Below are positions 58,333 to 64,000 of a DNA stretch of 64,000 nucleotides, piece by piece (positions within the stretch are counted from its first letter, which is position 1; every line of letters starts with the position of its first letter). The DNA comes from Conchocele bisecta (Eukaryota > Mollusca > Bivalvia > Lucinida > Thyasiridae): positions 32,659,175 to 32,723,174 of the forward strand of contig CM055269.1 of assembly GCA_029237695.1 (NCBI GenBank), read 5' to 3'. The position numbers were made by a program, and so were the translations under genes. The notes beneath the pieces are model-generated. The model was not told the DNA's origin and made no database searches. It saw only the letters and a list, made by a program, of their open reading frames with translations.

Positions 58333-58471
58333 CGTTCGACCATGTCCAGCCGTGGGTAAACGTTTGCCGTGGCAGTCGGGAACTGTTTGAACCCACGGCC
58401 TACGGCATTGGGTGTTCAAACAGTTCCCTCGTGCCACGGCAAACCTTTAGCCACGGCTGGGAATGGTCGAA
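58333..58471. mobile_element. Hairpin element, ~65-bp arms
   Basis: TTCGACCATGTCCAGCCGTG...GGGAACTGTTTGAAC pairs with GTTCAAACAGTTCCC...CAGCCGTGGC-type complement ending GGTCGAA. Lies just downstream of exon 1. Confidence 0.88.
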
Positions 58472-58490
58472 CCTTATACATTATACCTAC

Positions 58491-58643
58491 GGTGGTGAGA
58501 AATGACGTGTAGGAGATTGCGTCATTCAGATAGAACCTCCCTGTGTCCAGGCTCGTCAATACTGATAACATTGCTTTACCAGTGTCGCTGACCGCTACAA
58601 TTGCCAGAGCCATCGCTACTAGACGTCCATTTAGAGACACCAT
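58491..58643 (-). CDS. Exon 1 of candidate host gene: signal peptide exon
   Basis: Minus strand, ATG at 58643-58641. Reads MVSLNGRLVAMALAIVAV, SDTGKAMLSVLTSLDTGRFY, then NDAISYTSFLTT, up to a donor ACC/GTAGGT in phase 0, matching the phase-0 start of exon 2. The first ~20 residues have a short basic region and a hydrophobic core, like a secretion signal. No further ATG in the open frame above it is better placed. The five-exon model spans about 15 kb, gives at least 301 codons and stays in frame at each junction, but it rests on reading alone. Confidence 0.5.
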
Positions 58644-58847
58644 TCTGCAATTGCTAATCAAACTGTAAAAATACGTACATAAATTATACGTACAGTGGAA
58701 CATCTCGTAACCGTCCAGTTTCAATGTCAATGTATAGTATATACATTGACAATAGAATGAATAAATTAAAAAAATATCTACATGTCTCAAAAAGTATAAT
58801 ACACTATCCTATCAACGTGCCGATCGCCTGTGTGTATACATAGAGAA

Positions 58848-59240
58848 TAGTAGGTTAGTGCCGTGAATGGGAAAACATATTTTTTTATTTCTCATCATAA
58901 GTATATGTTGTGACCACTCATTTGAACCGTCTCGCCGAGTCACAACATATACTTTGGTTCAGAAATAAGGAAAATAGATAGAGAATAGTAGGTTAGTGCC
59001 GTGAATGGGAAAAAATGTCTGACAAGGCTCAGGAAACGGGATGGGCGAGGCTCTGCCGAGCACATCCCGTTTCCGTGCCGCGCCAGATATTTTTTCCCAT
59101 TCACGGCACTAACCTACTATTTTATTTATCCTGTCAACACCTACAAATGGCTGTAAAATGCAAAAATAGTATTGACTGGATATCAAAAATGTTTCACGGC
59201 ACCGTGTTTCACGGCACATACGCACTGTGTTGACGGGATA
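58848..59240. mobile_element. Composite hairpin repeat G, copy 4 (inverted order), with an extra arm
   Basis: AGAGAATAGTAGGTTAGTGC occurs at 58845 and 58981. The second starts a full hairpin ending GGCACTAACCTACTATTT, then the CCTGTCAACACC...GTGTTGACGGGATAA module. 58881-58975 between the two arms forms its own ACAACATATACTT hairpin. A pogo-like end CAGTGGAACATCTC lies at 58693 and TTCCACTG at 59519-59526. Confidence 0.75.
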
Positions 59241-59685
59241 ATGTGCGTTTTTAATTCAAGACGAGAGATCTTTATCGGAAAACACTCACAGGTAATCCAT
59301 TGACATTAAGCACACCATCGTGTGACTGTCTGGTTTATTTTGGTCGCACCCCAGGGTGTCCGGTTTGGAGATGTTCCAATGTAATTCAGACATTTAAGCA
59401 CTTCATGACACATTCTAGTGTGTTGCCATCATGAAAAGTCATTATAATCAGAAATACATAACAGCGAAACACATCTAAGGTAAACATCTATAGTTTCCCG
59501 AGTGTCCGGCTTAGAGGGGTTCCACTGTATACATCTGAACACATAATAGCACAAATAATAATTAAACTCATAAATAGCTAAAAAGATAGAATAGTTTGAA
59601 ACATACAGCTTCCACATCGATTAATACTATCTTTGATGAAAGATGCAGTGGCTGAGACCTGTTAAATGGGGCGTACGCATCCCCA

Positions 59686-59938
59686 TTAACCCGTTCAACA
59701 CCACAGGCATGTATAGTGGTATTGGCAAAAAGTGTAGATCCAGATGAGCCGGCTCGTGACGAGCCGTCTCATCAGGATCTGCACTTTTTGCAATTAATTT
59801 TCATAATTTTGAGAACAAAAACACCCCATGTTCATAAATGGACTGGTATGAAAATCATTTTGTGATGATTGGAATGGGTTGCAAAATTAACATATCAAAA
59901 TCCATTCTAGTTATTTCAGTTAGGGTTGAAATGGTTAA
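59686..59938 (-). mobile_element. Hairpin MITE F, copy 4 (inverted)
   Basis: TTAACCCGTTCAACACC to GGGTTGAAATGGTTAA. Core GATGAGCCGGCTCGTGACGA. Confidence 0.83.
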
Positions 59939-59984
59939 TCTGCCGAGGTCTGTCCGTTGAATGTGCAAACAAAAAAAGGTTTAA

Positions 59985-60640
59985 CCCTTCGCGCCGTCGA
60001 TAACGCACCCCCCTAAATTAATTCCTGTGTACGGGCCCGTGGGGATTATGGTTGTATGCGACCAGCGTATATCCAGATCAAGCTGTGCATCCGCACATCT
60101 GATCAGGATCTGCACCGTTCGCCATTCCATTCAGGAAACCCATTTCATGCTTCTAAGAAGCATATGAATATTTATCAGGCTACATGAATATGCTACTTGA
60201 TCAGGAGCTACACCAGCCACAAGCACATGCATTCGGCGTGTTTCGGCTTTCATCGGTACAACTATATATATATGAACAAGGCTTCTAACTTTGGTCGGAC
60301 ACGACCTCGTATTATAACACTTTCCGCGATTTTATTAATGCTCATGTGAATATTTTGGCGGAAAGTGCACATGTTCATTTGAGAATTATTGTTATCTTGC
60401 TAAAATAACATAGTTAGAACACATTTATGCAAATAATATCGAATTACAACTCCTTTTCCTAGGTCGGACACAACATCGTATCATAACAATTGAAACTAGA
60501 GCAGCTTGAGCTGCATCAACGGTTTGAGCCTCAAACATTGATTTCATGTGTAACTAACTTTAGCCCAAGGTGTAAACTATCGGTTGCAAAAAGAATTTCT
60601 GAAGTTTTAGAATGAACAGTCCAACATTATTGTGTTCGCA
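59985..60640. other. Unassigned sequence with a dispersed CAGATC hairpin repeat
   Basis: 60060-60250 carries ATCCAGATCAAGCTGTGCAT...ATCTGATCAGGATCTGCACC and TTGATCAGGAGCTACACCAG, shared with 36900-36990 and 63140-63220. No gene. Confidence 0.55.
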
Positions 60641-60656
60641 TCATCACACCGATGTG

Positions 60657-60726
60657 GGGCCGGTTAGCTTAGAGGTAGAGCGATGGACTCGGAGCGAGGG
60701 ATACCGGGTTCGATCCTCAGCCAAAG
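60657..60726 (+). repeat. tRNA-like sequence, SINE head or tRNA pseudogene
   Basis: TTAGCTTAGAGGTAGAGCG (A box) and CGGGTTCGATCC (B box). The D-stem pairs, the anticodon stem does not, so it is not a working tRNA. A T4 run follows. Confidence 0.55.
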
Positions 60727-60729
60727 TTT

Positions 60730-61720
60730 TAGTTAAATGACTGAAATATCGACTACAGCAAAAACAATTGAAATCGAATGATAAGTAACGAAGCTGACGT
60801 CACATCCGTTTGCTCTATTTTGAAAACTTGAAAAAATACGTTCATCTTTGACATCGAATAGAGCCGTAAGTAGTCAAGATATAGCTCTGAAAATTATCAT
60901 ATTTCATGCGACTGACACTCGCCTATCACTCTGGTAAGAAATTATGTTGCTGACAGTACTGTACAAATTGGAAAACGTTTGTAAAGACCACCCGTTATCA
61001 GCCGAAATTCTGTAAAATCGTTGAAAGTATGTACATTTTTCAACTTCAAATGCATGTAGCTCTTTTATTTAACAGATAGCCGAAAACTATCAGTGAGTTT
61101 GAGATAGAGAATTTTGTCAGCTTTCCAATGCAAAAAGAATTCTTGAAATCGGTTGGAAAATAAGGAAGTTATAGAAAGTATGACGTCACTTCCGGTTTCG
61201 TGGAAAGTGGCATTAAGAGATTTCTGAAAATCTCTGAGCCTCTGCTCACACTTGATCCGAATCGGCATGCAAAATTTAAAGTCGATCCGACCAGCGGTTT
61301 GGGCTGTAGACTGAACGGCTGAATAAAAAACAAAAAAAAAAAACAAAAAAAACCCAACGAATACAATAGGTTTTCGGCGCAGCTGAAAGCCGCCTCAAAC
61401 CTAATAATGTTTTTAAGGCTCTATAACGTCAATAGTGTAGTGGCTTGTTCATCTGATCATTTGAGAATTATAGATATCCTGCAGAAATACATAGAATGCA
61501 TTGAAAATTAGTCACAACCACACAAATGAACGTACACGTGTATTGAAGTACAATCGTGTTACACATTTTTGTAATCAGACCAGTTAGTTATCCAGAGCAG
61601 AGGCATATTGCCCTAAATCCATGAGGCAATACAACTGGAAGAGACAAAACAAATCAATAATACGTTACTCAATGAAAACGGCATGCTTGAAAACGGATAA
61701 ATGGCATATCATGGCATACC
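60730..61720. other. Unassigned sequence, A-rich tract at 61322-61352
   Basis: Possible SINE or LINE tail: the tRNA-like head at 60657, about 600 bp of unique-looking DNA, then an A-rich stretch. No coding evidence; the frames crossing the A-tract are artefacts. Confidence 0.4.
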
Positions 61721-61721
61721 A

Positions 61722-61747
61722 GTAGCCTATTTCACCAACATTGCAAA
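61722..61747. repeat. First bases of a hairpin MITE J, cut by the gap
   Basis: AGTAGCCTATTTCACCAACA then TTGCAAA, identical to the family start. Confidence 0.85.
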
Positions 61748-62247
61748 NNNNNNNNNNNNNNNNNNNNNNNNNNNNNNNNNNNNNNNNNNNNNNNNNNNNN
61801 NNNNNNNNNNNNNNNNNNNNNNNNNNNNNNNNNNNNNNNNNNNNNNNNNNNNNNNNNNNNNNNNNNNNNNNNNNNNNNNNNNNNNNNNNNNNNNNNNNNN
61901 NNNNNNNNNNNNNNNNNNNNNNNNNNNNNNNNNNNNNNNNNNNNNNNNNNNNNNNNNNNNNNNNNNNNNNNNNNNNNNNNNNNNNNNNNNNNNNNNNNNN
62001 NNNNNNNNNNNNNNNNNNNNNNNNNNNNNNNNNNNNNNNNNNNNNNNNNNNNNNNNNNNNNNNNNNNNNNNNNNNNNNNNNNNNNNNNNNNNNNNNNNNN
62101 NNNNNNNNNNNNNNNNNNNNNNNNNNNNNNNNNNNNNNNNNNNNNNNNNNNNNNNNNNNNNNNNNNNNNNNNNNNNNNNNNNNNNNNNNNNNNNNNNNNN
62201 NNNNNNNNNNNNNNNNNNNNNNNNNNNNNNNNNNNNNNNNNNNNNNN
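61748..62247. other. Assembly gap, 500 N
   Basis: Exactly 500 N, bounded on both sides by MITE J sequence. Confidence 1.
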
Positions 62248-62527
62248 CACCAACATTGCAAAGTATACTTTTCTAGCAAAGTATACTTTGAGAGATTTTA
62301 AATTTTCAATTTTAGGATAAATTTATTATTTTTTATTATACTGAATTTATTACATTTTGGCTGTGATAATGTAATACATTCAGTATAAATTATGCATACT
62401 TTTAATCATCAAATATATGCAGTCGTTAGTTCTCTATGACATAATGCATTTCGGGGAAAATAAATGATTACTCCCTCAAAGTATACTTTGCTAGAAAAGT
62501 ATACTTTGAATTGTTGGTGAAATAGGC
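62248..62527. mobile_element. Hairpin MITE J, copy at the contig start
   Basis: CACCAACATTGCAAAGTATA to TTGTTGGTGAAATAGGCC; reverse complement of 38153-38446 with a shortened central hairpin. Confidence 0.88.
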
Positions 62528-62530
62528 CTG

Positions 62531-64000
62531 GGGGCCGTTTCACTAAACTTCTTACGACTAAAATGTTCGTACGTGCAAATTTAGAATCGTCTTGAAATTT
62601 AAATTGATGGTTTTACATTTATTGAGCATAGGCTGCATATGCAGCCTATGCTCAATAAATGTAAATCCAACAATTGTTTACAAGAAAACATTGTTAAAGT
62701 GAATTTTACGGACTATCATAATTTTGCACTGACGAACATTTTAGTCGTACGAAGTTTAGTGAAACGGCCCCTTGTTTCTACGAGTCGAGTTATGTCCATT
62801 TAAATGCTCTATACCGTAGTCATAGCAAATGATAACACTATTCCCAATACACCATGCTGATATTTCAAGATTACTAAATCGGCGATGTTTTAATCGAAAT
62901 TACACGATCATAATACCCTCTAGAATGGAAATAATTAAAAAACATTACCTTCATTGAAACACTTATCCTAGAAAATAGTATGTTGTTTTCAATGTTTTGT
63001 TTTTAATTTTAATTAACAGATGTAGGCCGACGAGTAGACGTTACTATTTCCCTTGACCTTCTCGCAGCTTTCTTGACATACTTCCTCCTATTCTTGGTGT
63101 ATATTTGAATAAAGCATGTGGCGATATCCGGCGGTGACTGGAGAAATGGAGCTTATGTCATTTGTGAACAGTCTAGCTCCTGATTAAATAGCTCACTCAT
63201 GTAGCCTGATAACGATGATAACGATCTACTGTCTGTTTCACGAAACCTGCCCAAATTATACGGCCATATAAACAATGCAAACACAATATTGTCTTTCGAT
63301 AATATTAAATTTTAGCAAAATTTAAGAATGAGCCTTCTTTTAATTTCGTGAAATTTTGTCAAATATTGAGTTTGTTGCGAAAAACAATTTCTACATGTTA
63401 AATCCCCATAGACATCTTCTAAGATTGAAGATGTCTATGGGGATTTAACATGGGGATTTATTTTTTCTAATTTCAGAAATAGTGGACCGATTTTCAAAAT
63501 GTAACTTTTGTTTTATTAGTTAGATCATTTCCAAGCTATCTATATAGGTTTCAGAATCAATTTCCATTGTTTTTGTTTTTCGACTCCTCCTCTTTTTTTC
63601 CCATGTTAAATTCCCATAGAAAACTCATTTTTCGTAATAAAATCAATTTTTGACCAAATTTCACGAAATAAAAAGAAGGCTAATTCTTAACTTTTGATAA
63701 AATTTAACATTATATAAAACACTATTGTTTTTGTATTGTTTATATGGCCATACAATTTGGACAGGTTTCTTGAAACAGACGGTAGTGTGCTTGTTAAACG
63801 CATGACAGGTGTTTCATTGATGTAATCGCAAAGAGAGCAGATCCTGATCAGGCTGCGCCGATACGCACATACACTGGCTCTGGGGCAACACTGGCCGCAA
63901 AACATATAAGCCTCATTTCTTCAGTCACAACCACATATAGGTTTTGCGGCGCCTTTTGAACATTCATGTCTGTCGCTTCCTGTTATATGTATCTACTGTC
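62531..64000 (-). repeat. Right member of the large inverted duplication (partner 36120-37589)
   Basis: Contains MITE I (62531-62773), about 450 bp of otherwise single-copy DNA (62774-63224), MITE H (63225-63786) and the dispersed repeat to 64000, all mirrored in the partner. Probably continues past the window. Confidence 0.95.

Overview
The window is a repeat-dominated, AT-rich piece of an animal nuclear genome, most likely a marine mollusc and probably a bivalve. The evidence is decayed APE-type non-LTR retrotransposons, tRNA-derived SINEs, dozens of hairpin-forming MITEs, spliceosomal introns, and many AAGATGGCCGCC and GTGCAGATCCTGATNAG motifs that I associate with bivalve genomes. No bacterial genes, operons, CRISPR arrays or rRNA genes are visible. 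The species cannot be fixed by reading. Two runs of exactly 500 N (38447-38946 and 61748-62247) show that this is a scaffold of three contigs.

Left third (1-19.3 kb): retrotransposon wreckage. A nearly complete non-LTR element (A, + strand, 1-~4996) has an ORF1 with a PHD-like finger and an ORF2 with endonuclease, reverse transcriptase and a C-terminal Cys/His motif. All are broken by stops and frameshifts. A (GA)n microsatellite follows. Two minus-strand copies of a second element (B) come next. B1 is split by a 4.9-kb DNA element (5826-10751) with ~375-bp terminal inverted repeats and a TAC target duplication; that element holds the remains of a Cys-rich transposon protein. B2 (13035-~19300) still carries a 2A-like GDVEINPGP motif. 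It is interrupted by a third non-LTR element (C, 19-bp target duplication) and by a miniature LTR retrotransposon (TRIM, 16823-17589). Each TRIM LTR contains a tRNA-like gene with A box, B box and T-run; one LTR has itself been hit by a SINE.

Middle (19.3-43 kb): no recognisable genes. It holds a ~158-bp degenerate tandem array (20.0-21.6 kb), recent tandem duplications, a candidate 4.4-kb element with long imperfect inverted repeats (26.1-30.5 kb), and many MITE families. Two foldback elements share an ACGGA terminus, 8-bp target duplications and 21-bp internal units.

Right third (43-64 kb): the only good candidate for a host gene lies on the minus strand. Five phase-compatible exon-like segments (58643 to 43680) would encode a signal peptide followed by a Cys-containing, sequon-rich extracellular protein with no recognised domain. 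Its introns are full of hairpin MITEs, a 33-bp minisatellite (48.4-49.9 kb) and a 39-bp array. The last 1.8 kb (62248-64000) is a near-identical inverted copy of 36120-38446. Together with the flanking gaps this looks like a second haplotype or a palindromic misassembly.

The pieces do not form a pathway. The biology here is successive transposition, with insertion order readable from target duplications, plus a spread of self-complementary DNA.
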